Source: Flavimarina sp. Hel_I_48 (GTDB lineage: Bacteria > Bacteroidota > Bacteroidia > Flavobacteriales > Flavobacteriaceae). Taken from it: a stretch of DNA of 64,000 nucleotides. Made by a program: the position numbers and the translations under genes. The notes beneath the pieces were generated by a model. That model searched no databases and was not told where the DNA came from. It worked only from the letters and a program-made list of their open reading frames with translations. This document shows, in pieces, positions 1 through 8,936 of this stretch (positions are counted from its first letter, which is position 1; each line of letters starts with the position of its first letter). The DNA lies in NCBI RefSeq assembly GCF_000733945.1, contig NZ_JPOL01000003.1:124001-188000 (forward strand), read 5' to 3'.

Positions 1-1
1 A

Positions 2-361
2 AACACCATGCTTACGGAGATATTGGTCCAGAACCTTTTGAAGAACGCATTTCTGCACAATATAAAGAACGGGGCGATCGGCATTACCGCGACCGACCAT
101 GCCAACGCTTCCCGAAATGGCAGAAAAGGTAAGGGTAAGCTGGTCATAGCCAATACCGGACCTTTTCCCTTAAAGTCCGCTGGGGATGCACAAATGAAGT
201 TGGATACGGAAAGGGTCTTCGAGCGTTTCTATAAAAAATCCGGTAATCCCGACACTTGGGGGCTTGGATTGGCCATTGCAAGCAAAATAACCGATACCTG
301 CAATTGGCATATCAGCTATTCCTACAAAATGAAAAGGCATGTTTTTGAAGTGGATTTTTAG
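2..361 (+). CDS. Sensor histidine kinase, C-terminal ATPase part (cut by window start)
   Basis: Only the end of the gene is inside the window; the frame is open to the left edge, so the ATG at 8 is probably internal. The 119 visible residues show a HATPase_c domain: an N-box around LLKNAFLHN, a degenerate G1 box (IANTG), an F-box (FERFYKK) and a G2 box (GLGLAIAS). This domain phosphorylates a conserved His in the missing dimerisation domain, which then passes phosphate to a response regulator. It lies 110 bp upstream of the superoxide dismutase gene on the same strand and could sense a metal or redox signal, but that is inference. Confidence 0.8.
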   Translation, partial: NTMLTEILVQNLLKNAFLHNIKNGAIGITATDHANASRNGRKGKGKLVIANTGPFPLKSAGDAQMKLDTERVFERFYKKSGNPDTWGLGLAIASKITDTCNWHISYSYKMKRHVFEVDF

Positions 362-471
362 AAACTACCAATTTTCTACAGAATAGGTCGCTACTTTTAT
401 ATTCGATTTTTTATACGCTTCGTTTATCACGGTAAATCGGGGCTTCAATTTAAACTTTAAGCCAAATAACA

Positions 472-1200
472 ATGAACAGAAAAGACTTTATCAGAAACTC
501 GGCAATCATCGGCGGGGCCACTATTCTCCCGGTCAATAACGTTTTCTCCCAGAACGTATCCGAAAACGGTATGGACAAACTTGTGGACGGCAACGGCAAC
601 TTTATCCACCGGCCCCTTAACTATAAAAAGAGCTTTTTAGAGCCGTTCATGGACGAGGAGACCCTTCACCTGCACTATGAGTTTCACCACGGCGGTGCAG
701 TGGACGGGGCCAATAAAGATTTGGAAAATATAAAAAAGCACCTGCAATCCGGGGACATGGAGATGGTCGATCTATGGACCAGAAAACTGTCCTATCATTT
801 TTCCAGCCATGTATTGCACTCCATTTTTTGGACGAACCTTACCAATAAAAAAACCGGTCCCAAGGCAGGTTTGCTGAAACAGATCGAGAAAGATTTCGGT
901 TCCTTCGATAAGCTGAAATCATATATAGCAAAGGTTTCCAAAACCGTGGAGGGAAGCGGTTGGGGCATTTTAGGATATCAGCCCTATTCGAGGTCCCTTA
1001 CCATGCTACAGTGTGAGAACCATCAAAAGTTGACGCAATGGGGCGTTATCCCGCTTCTGGTCATCGATGTATGGGAGCATGCCTATTATCTTAAGCACAA
1101 GAATAAAAGGGCCGAATTTGTCGATACCATATTGGAGATAATAAATTGGGACAATGTAGCGGAGCGGTTTGAGGTAGCAAAAAAACTGAACAAAGCCTGA
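472..1200 (+). CDS. Exported iron/manganese superoxide dismutase, atypical active site
   Basis: A 242-residue Fe/Mn superoxide dismutase that should convert superoxide to peroxide and oxygen. The four metal ligands are visible: His68 (LHLHYEFHH), His116 (HSIFW), Asp199 and His203 (IDVWEHAYY). The N-terminus, MNRKDFIRNSAIIGG, resembles a Tat or hydrophobic export signal followed by AVN-type processing near residue 26, unlike the cytoplasmic enzymes. The gateway Tyr of the family (Tyr34 in E. coli SodA) appears to be Ala76 here, and the usual second-sphere Gln is not evident, so activity may be altered. Members of this family also occur in chromate-resistance operons as ChrC. Start ATG follows a short leader with AAGCCAAAT. 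Confidence 0.88.
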   Translation: MNRKDFIRNSAIIGGATILPVNNVFSQNVSENGMDKLVDGNGNFIHRPLNYKKSFLEPFMDEETLHLHYEFHHGGAVDGANKDLENIKKHLQSGDMEMVDLWTRKLSYHFSSHVLHSIFWTNLTNKKTGPKAGLLKQIEKDFGSFDKLKSYIAKVSKTVEGSGWGILGYQPYSRSLTMLQCENHQKLTQWGVIPLLVIDVWEHAYYLKHKNKRAEFVDTILEIINWDNVAERFEVAKKLNKA

Positions 1201-1240
1201 TCGGCATACGTTTAAACAAATATACCTGCTAATCGGCCAA

Positions 1241-1432
1241 GTGAATGAAAGCAATACCATGGGCATAAGGTTGCTACTGCCCGACTGGGACACCCTTGTT
1301 CTGGCCGCTCTCATAATCGGACTTATCGCGGCACTGGTCTACTTTGTTTTAAAATGGGACATGCTCAAAACTATATTTATCAGTGTTGTAGGTGGTATCG
1401 TTTACTATGCCATCTTCAAGGGCCTGGGATAA
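1241..1432 (+). CDS. Small two-helix membrane protein, possible ChrA-type tail
   Basis: A 63-residue hydrophobic protein 40 bp downstream of the dismutase. Two membrane helices are predicted by eye, residues about 17-36 and 43-60, joined by a short basic stretch. The pattern DWDT then hydrophobic, FVLKWDMLKT, then hydrophobic recalls the last two helices of ChrA chromate transporters, whose operons can include an Fe-superoxide dismutase (ChrC). If so, this is a remnant of a longer gene. An independent small membrane protein is equally possible. Confidence 0.45.
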   Translation: MNESNTMGIRLLLPDWDTLVLAALIIGLIAALVYFVLKWDMLKTIFISVVGGIVYYAIFKGLG

Positions 1433-1485
1433 TGAAGTATGTCTTTTTGCCATATTTCTACAGAATCGGATATTAGATTTGATAT

Positions 1486-3636
1486 ATGAAATGGCTAATT
1501 ACTGTAATGACGCTTTTTATTATGGCCAAAATTAATGCGCAAACTAGTCAACCCAACATTATAGAAGCTCAATATACCAATGAGGCCATAAAACTTGATG
1601 GGAAGTTGGATGAACCGGTTTGGGAAACGGCCATCCACATCAGCAATTTTACACAGCGCGAGCTCAACATAGGGAAACCGGCAACGGAAAGAACGGAAGT
1701 AGCTATCGTCTATACGGCCAATACCCTTTATATAGGGTTCTGGGGGTACGACGGTGAACCGGACAGGCTGGTCGCCCGTGAAATGAAGAGGGATTTTGAG
1801 TTCGACCTCGAAGATAACTTTGAGGTAATCATAGACACCTATAACGATGACCGTAACGGCTTTCTCTTCGTGGTCAACCCCAATGGGGCAAGGGCCGATG
1901 TGCAGGTTATCAACAACGGGGAATCGGAAAACGAGTTCTGGAACGGGGTTTGGAACGCCAAGACGACGGTTACGGATCAAGGGTGGTTCGCGGAGATACA
2001 AATTCCCTTTTCCACCTTAAAGTTCAAGACCGATTTTGCGAAGCAAAGGTGGGGCATTAATTTTGAACGTAATATCCGAAGAAAGCGGGAGCAGCTGCTT
2101 TGGCAGGGGTGGTCGCGTGATTCGGAGCTCGAACTGCTCAACCGGGCCGGCACATTGGTAGGGCTCGACAGCATTATTAACAAAGATTTTATCGAAGTAA
2201 AGCCCTATGCCATAGGTGGTGGGCAATTCACACCCGGTGTAGAAGAAGGGGAACTGAATGCCGGAGGGGACATCAATTACCTCATTACCCCCACCCTGAG
2301 GATGAACCTGACCTTCAATACGGATTTTGCACAGGTGGAATCGGACAGGCAGCAAATCAACCTTACCCGTTTTCCCTTATTCTTTCCGGAACGCAGGGAA
2401 TTTTTTCTGGAGGGACAGGATTTTTTCGACATGGGCATGGGCAACAGGATCATTCCTTTTTACAGTCGCAGGATAGGGCTGGCGGAAGATGGTTCCACCG
2501 TTCCGATCCTCGCGGGGGCAAGGCTGCTCGGAAAAGTCAACAATTCTACCATAGGGGTATTGTCCATGCAAACTGCGAGAAAGGACAGTATTGCCTCGGC
2601 CAACTATTCCGTGCTCAGTTGGCGGCAGGATGTGCTGACACAGTCTTCCGTTGGCATCCTTTCGGCCAATAAATATGAAAACGGCCGTTTGCACAGCACA
2701 ACAGGGGCATATGGGCTTTACAGCACCTCTAGCCTTTTTGGAGATAAAAACCTGAATATAGGTGCGGCTTTTACCCAGAACTACAATTCCGATGATTTTG
2801 ACGGGAAAGCCAACGCAAACCGCATCTACCTGAGCTACCCCAATGATAAAGTGGAGTTTGACATGGCGTGGCAAAGAAGTGCCACGTCCTTCAACCCGGA
2901 GGTAGGATTTCTGAGGAGGGATAATTTTCAGGAATTTTATGCGGAGCTTGAATGGAAGCCCCGTCCAAAAAATTCACTCAAATGGATCCGTCAGTTCAGC
3001 TTCAAAGGACTGGACATGAATTATATTATAAATGACGATACCAAGGAACTACAATCGTTCCTTTATGAAATAAGACCGCTGGGGTTTGAAACCCGAAGCG
3101 GGGAGTTTTTTGAATTAAACCTGCAACGAAGGGCGGAAGGCCTGCGCGGACCTTTTGAAATTAGGGAAGGAATCACCATAGCGGAAGGGGATTATTGGTA
3201 CAACCGAACGGAAATACAGGCCGCTACTTTTGGGGGACGCACCTGGTCGGTTTACACCAGGTTAAATTGGGGAGAATTTTTTACTGGCAACAGTACAGAA
3301 AGTACATACGAGGCATCCTGGCGGGCAAGCCGATTTCTCAAAATAGGTGCCAACTACGAAAAGAACTGGGTCGATCTGCCCGAGGGAAAATTTGATACCG
3401 ACCTGATCGGAAACCGGATCGAGTATGCCGTAAACCCGAACCTTTTCGGTTCTTTGTTTTCGCAATGGAATAGCGAGGACGATAAGGCAATAATCAATTT
3501 TAGGCTACAGTGGATTCCCATCATCGGGGCCGATTTCTTTTTTATTGTCAATCAGGTGTACGACACCTCGGGAACAAGTTGGAAACAGGAACGGACAACC
3601 ATTTTAGGTAAACTGATATGGAGATTTGTAATTTAA
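1486..3636 (+). CDS. DUF5916 outer-membrane protein with CBM9-like N-terminal domain
   Basis: A 716-residue exported protein. The signal peptide ends near residue 19 (INAQ). Residues about 25-210 match the CBM9-like carbohydrate-binding fold found at the N-terminus of DUF5916 proteins (LDGKLDEPVWETA, then TLYIGFWGYD). The rest is a DUF5916 beta-barrel-like region: FFPERREFFLEGQDFF and alternating aromatic strands ending in ..KLIWRFVI, as in outer-membrane barrels. Function in the family is unknown. Its stop lies 11 bp before the preferred start of the binding-protein gene, so it is likely the first gene of the transporter operon and could be its outer-membrane component. Confidence 0.85.
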   Translation: MKWLITVMTLFIMAKINAQTSQPNIIEAQYTNEAIKLDGKLDEPVWETAIHISNFTQRELNIGKPATERTEVAIVYTANTLYIGFWGYDGEPDRLVAREMKRDFEFDLEDNFEVIIDTYNDDRNGFLFVVNPNGARADVQVINNGESENEFWNGVWNAKTTVTDQGWFAEIQIPFSTLKFKTDFAKQRWGINFERNIRRKREQLLWQGWSRDSELELLNRAGTLVGLDSIINKDFIEVKPYAIGGGQFTPGVEEGELNAGGDINYLITPTLRMNLTFNTDFAQVESDRQQINLTRFPLFFPERREFFLEGQDFFDMGMGNRIIPFYSRRIGLAEDGSTVPILAGARLLGKVNNSTIGVLSMQTARKDSIASANYSVLSWRQDVLTQSSVGILSANKYENGRLHSTTGAYGLYSTSSLFGDKNLNIGAAFTQNYNSDDFDGKANANRIYLSYPNDKVEFDMAWQRSATSFNPEVGFLRRDNFQEFYAELEWKPRPKNSLKWIRQFSFKGLDMNYIINDDTKELQSFLYEIRPLGFETRSGEFFELNLQRRAEGLRGPFEIREGITIAEGDYWYNRTEIQAATFGGRTWSVYTRLNWGEFFTGNSTESTYEASWRASRFLKIGANYEKNWVDLPEGKFDTDLIGNRIEYAVNPNLFGSLFSQWNSEDDKAIINFRLQWIPIIGADFFFIVNQVYDTSGTSWKQERTTILGKLIWRFVI

Positions 3637-3647
3637 AAAATAGAACC

Positions 3648-4655
3648 ATGAAATACTTAATGATCAGCGTAACACTTTTAACGCTTGTATTTACGGCATG
3701 TAACCCTTCACAGGACGAAGTCACGGTTTACTCCACGGTAGATCAGGTATTTTCCGAACCCATTTTAAAGGACTTCGAAAGGGACACCGGCATCCGGGTA
3801 AATGCCGTATTCGATACCGAGGAAACCAAATCTACCGGGGTTATGAACAGGCTCATTGCCGAGAAAAGCAATCCGCAGTGCGATGTGTTTTGGAGTGGTG
3901 ACCCGGTGCGTAACGGAGTCTTGAAATCCAAGGGTACTACCCAACCTTTCCAATCCGGCCAAACCCAATTAATTCCCGCTCATTTTAAGGAAAAGGACAA
4001 CCACTGGATAGGATTTTCGGCCAGGGCAAGGGTATTGATATACAACAAAAGTTCGATAGCTTCCGATTCCCTACCGCAATCGATCATTGATTTCACGGAA
4101 CCCCGCTTCAAAGGGAAATTTACCATGGCCAACCCGCTCTTCGGGACCACTACCTTTCACGTTGCGGCGATTTTTTCAGAATTGGGCGATAGGAAAGCGA
4201 AGCAATGGATGAACGACCTGAAGAAAAACCAGGTGGTCATAGCAGCCAGTAACGGGGACGTAAAAAAGCGGGTGATGAACGGGGAACTGGCTTTTGGCCT
4301 TACGGATACCGATGATGCTTTTGAAGCCAAAAAGGAAAGCGATGAAGTGGAATATATCTTTCTGGATCAGCAGGAAGGTGGGATCGGCACCCTGATAATG
4401 CCCAACGCGCTTAGCCTTATCAAAGGCGCTCCCCATACCGATAATGGAAAAAAACTAATGGATTATTTGCTGAGCCGCCGGACAGAATCCAAACTCGCCG
4501 CCTCCTGTGCGCAGATGCCCCTGATAGAAGGTACCGAGGTTCCCGATAACGTCCCGTCATTGGACAAAATTAAACCGATGAAAATCGATTATGATGAAAC
4601 TGCCGATAAACTGGAAGAAATACAACCATGGCTAAAGGAATGGACGGAAAATTAG
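3648..4655 (+). CDS. Iron-type ABC transporter substrate-binding lipoprotein
   Basis: Periplasmic binding protein of the iron(III)/FbpA class, which captures substrate and hands it to the permease downstream. I chose the ATG at 3648 because it gives a clean lipoprotein signal, MKYLMISVTLLTLVFTAC, with Cys18 as lipid anchor; an earlier ATG at 3618 overlaps the previous gene and puts ten extra residues ahead of the signal. The mature part starts VTVYSTVDQVFSEPILKDFE, typical of the family, and DVFWSGDP follows near residue 85. Length of 335 residues is normal. Substrate is not proven by sequence; iron is the family default, polyamines or thiamine are alternatives. Confidence 0.85.
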   Translation: MKYLMISVTLLTLVFTACNPSQDEVTVYSTVDQVFSEPILKDFERDTGIRVNAVFDTEETKSTGVMNRLIAEKSNPQCDVFWSGDPVRNGVLKSKGTTQPFQSGQTQLIPAHFKEKDNHWIGFSARARVLIYNKSSIASDSLPQSIIDFTEPRFKGKFTMANPLFGTTTFHVAAIFSELGDRKAKQWMNDLKKNQVVIAASNGDVKKRVMNGELAFGLTDTDDAFEAKKESDEVEYIFLDQQEGGIGTLIMPNALSLIKGAPHTDNGKKLMDYLLSRRTESKLAASCAQMPLIEGTEVPDNVPSLDKIKPMKIDYDETADKLEEIQPWLKEWTEN

Positions 4656-6193
4656 CAAAACATATCATACGTTTTGCGCCTTTGCTACTACTTTTTAGCC
4701 TGTTGGGCCTACCATTACCGTTGCTGGTTTTCCAGTGGCTTACCGATGCAAACGGGGCAGGCCCGTTCTCTTTTGTAAATGGGGAAACTTTGGTGTTGAT
4801 CGCGAAGAGCCTGTTGATTTCTTCAACGGTTGCGGTATTGGCCACTTTTATGGGCACCGTTTGTGGCTTTTGTCTGTACAAGTTCAAATTTGCTTATAGC
4901 GGGCTGTACAAACTGCTTCTTCTGCTGCCATTGTTGATTTCCCCTTACATTTTTGCCGTTGCCTGGAAAGACGGATTCTACTGGCTTTTTGGGAATTCCA
5001 GCTCCATTTATTCAGCATACGGGGTTATCATGGTGCATACCTTTGCCTTTTTTCCGTTGGCCATGCTTATTACAGGGAGTGCGCTGTCACGGATCCATAC
5101 CGGTTTTGAGGAAGCCGGATTGATGGTGGTTCCGCTAAAAAGGATGGTCCTTAAAATTATGCTTCCCCTTATCCGTCCGGCACTCACCATCTCGTTTCTG
5201 CTTATCCTTATATTCAGCCTGAGCGATTTTTCCGTCCCCGCATTTTTTAATGTTCGCACCTTCACCACCGAGATATTTACCCAGTTCTCCGCGCTCTATA
5301 ATTTTTCTATGGCAATAGGCCAGTCCATCCTGTTGCTGCTTGTGATCTTTGCGCTATTGTTCATTGAAGCACGTTATTTGTCGGATGCGCCTTTCTTTTC
5401 CGTATCGGAAAAAGGAAGCCGTTCCAAAGAATATACCCTGAAGCGTCCATTTGCGGTACATCTTGTCCTCTGTATATTGCTGCTTTTGGTACTGCTTACC
5501 CCGGTCTTAATGCTGGTGCTGCAGTCCCTGACCGGGAGGGTATTTTTCTTTGCAAAGGCATGGGAACTTATACGCCCCGCTGCGATTCAATCCCTCAAAC
5601 TTGCTACGGCAGGGGCTTTACTGGTTACTCTCATAGGGCTATGGTCGGCCTATGGAAAGGAACGAAGGCAATATCGATGGCCGGATCTTATACTTTTATT
5701 GACCTTTATCGTTCCACCTACGGTACTTGGGATCGCGTTGATCCGGTATTACAATCTTCCGTCACTAAACTTTATCTATGGTACATCCATGATCATTTTA
5801 ATAGCCTGGCTGGGGAAGTTTGGTTTTATCGCCTCCCGTATAATCGGCAATGGCATTAAACAAATACCCGTTTCTTTTGAGGAGGCAGCTTCTGTGATCG
5901 GCATCCGCCCCATCAACCGGTTTTTGAAGATCGGCCTGCCCTTGTTGATACCTTCCCTATTTGCGGCATTCGTATTGGCCTTCATCCTATGCCTTGGGGA
6001 GTTGGGCGCTACGATGATGGTCTATCCGCCGGGGATGGAACTGATGCCGGTCAAGACATTCACGATAGGCGCCAATGCACCACAAGCCCTTACCAGCAGC
6101 ATGACCTTGATCAACCTGGCCATAACACTATTATCGATCACTTTGTTCTTTATTTTGGGTAAATGGGTGTTCAAAAAATTCCGCTATGCATAA
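4628..6193 (+). CDS. Iron-type ABC transporter permease, double-domain
   Basis: A 521-residue inner-membrane permease with about twelve membrane helices, formed by two fused BPD_transp_1 domains as in FbpB/SfuB-type iron importers. Each half has an EAA loop that docks on the ATPase: EEAGLMVVPLKRMVLKIMLP near residue 160 and EEAASVIGIRPINRFLKIGLP near residue 418. The start overlaps the binding-protein gene by 28 bp; a second ATG at 4640 also lies in the overlap, so the genes are translationally coupled. The end overlaps the ATPase gene by 8 bp. Confidence 0.9.
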   Translation: MAKGMDGKLAKHIIRFAPLLLLFSLLGLPLPLLVFQWLTDANGAGPFSFVNGETLVLIAKSLLISSTVAVLATFMGTVCGFCLYKFKFAYSGLYKLLLLLPLLISPYIFAVAWKDGFYWLFGNSSSIYSAYGVIMVHTFAFFPLAMLITGSALSRIHTGFEEAGLMVVPLKRMVLKIMLPLIRPALTISFLLILIFSLSDFSVPAFFNVRTFTTEIFTQFSALYNFSMAIGQSILLLLVIFALLFIEARYLSDAPFFSVSEKGSRSKEYTLKRPFAVHLVLCILLLLVLLTPVLMLVLQSLTGRVFFFAKAWELIRPAAIQSLKLATAGALLVTLIGLWSAYGKERRQYRWPDLILLLTFIVPPTVLGIALIRYYNLPSLNFIYGTSMIILIAWLGKFGFIASRIIGNGIKQIPVSFEEAASVIGIRPINRFLKIGLPLLIPSLFAAFVLAFILCLGELGATMMVYPPGMELMPVKTFTIGANAPQALTSSMTLINLAITLLSITLFFILGKWVFKKFRYA

Positions 6194-6902
6194 ATTGGCC
6201 CTCGAACATATAGCCCACTCCTATGGGGACAAGGAAACCTTGAACGACCTTTCATTTTCTTTCGAGCGCGGCAAGACCACTTGTCTGCTCGGGCCTTCGG
6301 GCTGTGGAAAAACTACGGTACTTCGCTTGATTGCCGGACTGGAAGAGCCTTCGGACGGAGCGGTGAAAATAGAAGGAACAATAGTAAGCGGAAGGAAGGA
6401 AATCATCGTTCCCCCGCACAAACGAAAAATCGGTTTCATTTTTCAGGACCTGGCACTATGGCCCCATTTCAACGTCTATGAGAATATCGCTTTTGGACCA
6501 AAAGAAAAAAAACAAAAGAACATAAAATCCAAAGTGGTCGGGTTGCTGGACTTGTTCGGTATAGGTGACAAAATTTCCAAATATCCCCATGAACTCTCCG
6601 GGGGGCAGAAACAAATGGTAGCCCTTGCCCGCTCGCTGGCAATGCAGCCGGAAATTCTCCTTATGGACGAACCCCTTGCCAATATTGACACGCATTTAAA
6701 AGAAAGTATCCTCCAACACCTTAAGACGGTTCAGCGAGAAAGGCGATTTACATTGCTATATGTTACCCATGACCATCGGGAGGCAATGAAAATAGCCGAT
6801 TATATCATTGTTATGGAAAAAGGGAAAATAGCCGTAGCCGGAACGAAAGCGGAAATACGGAATTCTTCTACAGAATTTGTAAAATCATTTTTAAACATCT
6901 AA
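6186..6902 (+). CDS. ABC transporter ATP-binding protein, FbpC-like
   Basis: A 238-residue ATPase that powers the iron-type importer. Walker A is GPSGCGKT (36-43), Q-loop around FQDLALWP (87-93), signature LSGGQ (137-141), Walker B ILLMDE (157-162) and the switch His in YVTHDH. It is shorter than FbpC/PotA proteins of about 350 residues because it lacks the C-terminal TOBE regulatory region; minimal versions like this are known. It overlaps the permease by 8 bp, and the next gene follows after 12 bp. Confidence 0.9.
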   Translation: MHKLALEHIAHSYGDKETLNDLSFSFERGKTTCLLGPSGCGKTTVLRLIAGLEEPSDGAVKIEGTIVSGRKEIIVPPHKRKIGFIFQDLALWPHFNVYENIAFGPKEKKQKNIKSKVVGLLDLFGIGDKISKYPHELSGGQKQMVALARSLAMQPEILLMDEPLANIDTHLKESILQHLKTVQRERRFTLLYVTHDHREAMKIADYIIVMEKGKIAVAGTKAEIRNSSTEFVKSFLNI

Positions 6903-6914
6903 AAAAATCATATT

Positions 6915-7655
6915 ATGAACACTAGAACAAAAATCATCACTCTTTGCATCCTTACGGTATTAACAGCGGTTGCATGTAGGGATACTTATTCAAAAAAATC
7001 CGAAAAAGAGATACAGGAACTGAGTGCCTTGGCCAAAACCCCGGATTCTATGGAACCGGCCGAGAAGATCAGCTTTGATTTTGAAAAATATACCATTGAC
7101 CAACTTCCAGGCGAATGGTCGCAATTCTATGCCGGTTCGGGCGGTACCAAGTGGCAGGTCAAAGATGACGAAGGTAATAACGTGATGGCGCAATTGTACG
7201 GGGGCAATCCAAACGACCATTTCAATATTGTGGTCTATGATGACCTGACCGCAGAAGACATGGTACTTACGGCCCGTCTGAAAGGCGTTACCGGCGATCA
7301 TGACCAGGGAGGCGGATTCGTCTGGCGGTTTACGGACAGAAAAAACTATTATGTGGTAAGGGCAAATCCTTTGGAGGATAACGTAGTACTTTACAAAGTG
7401 GAAAACGGTAAGCGTACCGATCTTCCCCTGATAGGCAAAGGAAGAACCTACGGGGTCGATGTTCCCCCTATGGGAAATAATTGGCATACCCTCAAGCTCA
7501 CTGTCAAAGGTGATTTATTTACCGTGTATATGGACGACAAAGAACTCTTCAAAGTACAGGACACTACCTTCGGGAATTCGGGAAAAGTAGGTTTCTGGAC
7601 CAAAGCGGATGCCGTAACCTACTTTGATGATCTGGAAATCGAAAAATTTAAATGA
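6915..7655 (+). CDS. Lipoprotein with DUF1080/LamG-like jelly-roll domain
   Basis: A 246-residue lipoprotein: MNTRTKIITLCILTVLTAVAC puts the lipid anchor at Cys21. After a linker, residues about 55-245 form a concanavalin-like jelly roll of the DUF1080 type (FDFEKYTIDQLPGEWSQF, then GGGFVWRFTDRKNYYVVRANP, ending AVTYFDDLEIEKF). Relatives are annotated as 3-keto-disaccharide hydrolase-like or laminin G-like and bind or cleave sugars, but no catalytic residue can be assigned here. The gene lies 12 bp after the ATPase gene and overlaps by 4 bp the longer reading of the next gene, so it is part of the operon. Confidence 0.75.
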   Translation: MNTRTKIITLCILTVLTAVACRDTYSKKSEKEIQELSALAKTPDSMEPAEKISFDFEKYTIDQLPGEWSQFYAGSGGTKWQVKDDEGNNVMAQLYGGNPNDHFNIVVYDDLTAEDMVLTARLKGVTGDHDQGGGFVWRFTDRKNYYVVRANPLEDNVVLYKVENGKRTDLPLIGKGRTYGVDVPPMGNNWHTLKLTVKGDLFTVYMDDKELFKVQDTTFGNSGKVGFWTKADAVTYFDDLEIEKFK

Positions 7656-7681
7656 ATATTCAACCTCTAAAAACAAAATTT

Positions 7682-8653
7682 ATGATACGCACGAAAAACA
7701 GAACGATCCTACTGATCATTACAAGTGTTTGCCTGATAATTTATTCTTGCGATACCAGGAAAGACCAAAAAACCCCTTCGGGAAAAGGAACGGATACAGC
7801 TACACAAAAAGTACAGGATGAAAAAGACCTGCAACCACTGGATATCCAATCAATAAAAAATATCATTGATATAGAGGGCAAAGAAGATAATGGCGAGTAC
7901 AAGGTGACAATACCCCAAAACGACCTGAACGTAATGGTCGATGGGTTCAGGATTATTCCACCTATGGGGTTGGGGAGCTGGGTGGCCTTCGCGCCAACTT
8001 CGGATAAACCTATGATCATGGGGGATATTGTTGTTACCGAAAAAGACTTAAAGCCCGTTCAGCAAGAGGTTATCAAACAAGGTTTGACAATTACCGCAAT
8101 CCACAACCATTTTGTCCGAAATGAACCGGATGTGATGTATATGCACGTTGGCGGTATGGGGGATGAAAAAGACTTGGCGGCGAGTGTGAAAGCCGTTCTC
8201 GACAAGGTCACAGAAATAAGGGGTGGCAACCCATCCGAGACCAAAGCTGCCACCGTAGAAAATACATTGGATACAAAGAAGATCGATAGTATCCTAGGTT
8301 TTAGCGGGAGTGCGAACAATGGGGTATATAAAATCGCAATTGGGCGACCTGATGTAGACTTGAAAGAACATGAAGCGCCGGTAAGCAACTTTATGGGCTT
8401 CAACACGTGGGCAAGTTGGCAGGGGACACCCGAAAAAGCGGCGGTAGCAGGGGATTTTACAATGCTTGCCGATGAAGTGGCCCCCGTAATAAAAGCTTTG
8501 GTAGAAAATGATATCGAAGTGGTTGCCGTTCATAACCATATGGTTCACGAAAACCCGAGAATCTTCTTTTTACATTATTGGGGTGTAGGTCCGGCAGAAA
8601 AACTGGCAAAGGGATTGCGTGAAGCTTTGGATAAAACAGGGGTGAAAAAATAA
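7682..8653 (+). CDS. LppY/LpqO-type (DUF1259) lipoprotein with two repeats
   Basis: Start at 7682 is preferred because it gives the lipoprotein signal MIRTKNRTILLIITSVCLIIYSC; the upstream ATG at 7652 would put ten residues before it. The 323-residue protein contains two tandem copies of a DUF1259 domain, as in mycobacterial LppY/LpqO. Each copy has ILGF or IDIEG, then an IPPMGLGSW/MGFNTWASW segment, and ends with the motif TAIHNHF..EP..MYMHVGG or VAVHNHM..NPRIFFLHYWG. The repeated HNH and downstream His suggest a metal site, which is inference. It is the last gene of the transporter operon. Molecular function is unknown. Confidence 0.78.
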   Translation: MIRTKNRTILLIITSVCLIIYSCDTRKDQKTPSGKGTDTATQKVQDEKDLQPLDIQSIKNIIDIEGKEDNGEYKVTIPQNDLNVMVDGFRIIPPMGLGSWVAFAPTSDKPMIMGDIVVTEKDLKPVQQEVIKQGLTITAIHNHFVRNEPDVMYMHVGGMGDEKDLAASVKAVLDKVTEIRGGNPSETKAATVENTLDTKKIDSILGFSGSANNGVYKIAIGRPDVDLKEHEAPVSNFMGFNTWASWQGTPEKAAVAGDFTMLADEVAPVIKALVENDIEVVAVHNHMVHENPRIFFLHYWGVGPAEKLAKGLREALDKTGVKK

Positions 8654-8877
8654 AAAAAGGCCCGAGCAAGCCTTGAACGGATATAATCCAGCCAAAAACC
8701 GTTTAATATAATCTTTGAATCTCATTTGCCTTAATATCTGTTTTTTCAAAAGGGAAAGTTTTTATAGTTTCAACTTACCATGAATGTCTTAAATATCGAA
8801 GTACCCTCCAATCTTTTAGTGCCATAAAACGGCCGTATTACGGGACAGCTTTGCCAAAGCGGAAAATCTTGGACGGG

Positions 8878-8935
8878 AGTGTCCCATTTCTGGTCTTTTT
8901 TAGTAGTTTCGTTAAATAACGTTTTATGGGACACT
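8878..8935. repeat. Perfect 10-bp inverted repeat before the recombinase gene
   Basis: AGTGTCCCAT at 8878-8887 and its exact reverse complement ATGGGACACT at 8926-8935 flank 38 bp and end one base before the recombinase start. A related CGGGACAG occurs at 8841. The layout fits a resolvase recombination site or an operator used for autoregulation. The remaining part of the 283-bp gap from 8654 shows nothing I can name. Confidence 0.5.
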
Positions 8936-8936
8936 T

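Noticed and set aside
1474..1481. TAGATTTG as promoter of the DUF5916 gene
   Set aside because: It lies 5 bp before the ATG, which would put the transcript start inside the codon; the signal peptide fixes that ATG as start.
8654..8936. tRNA or small RNA before the recombinase
   Set aside because: No cloverleaf or terminator could be drawn; only the inverted repeat is supported.
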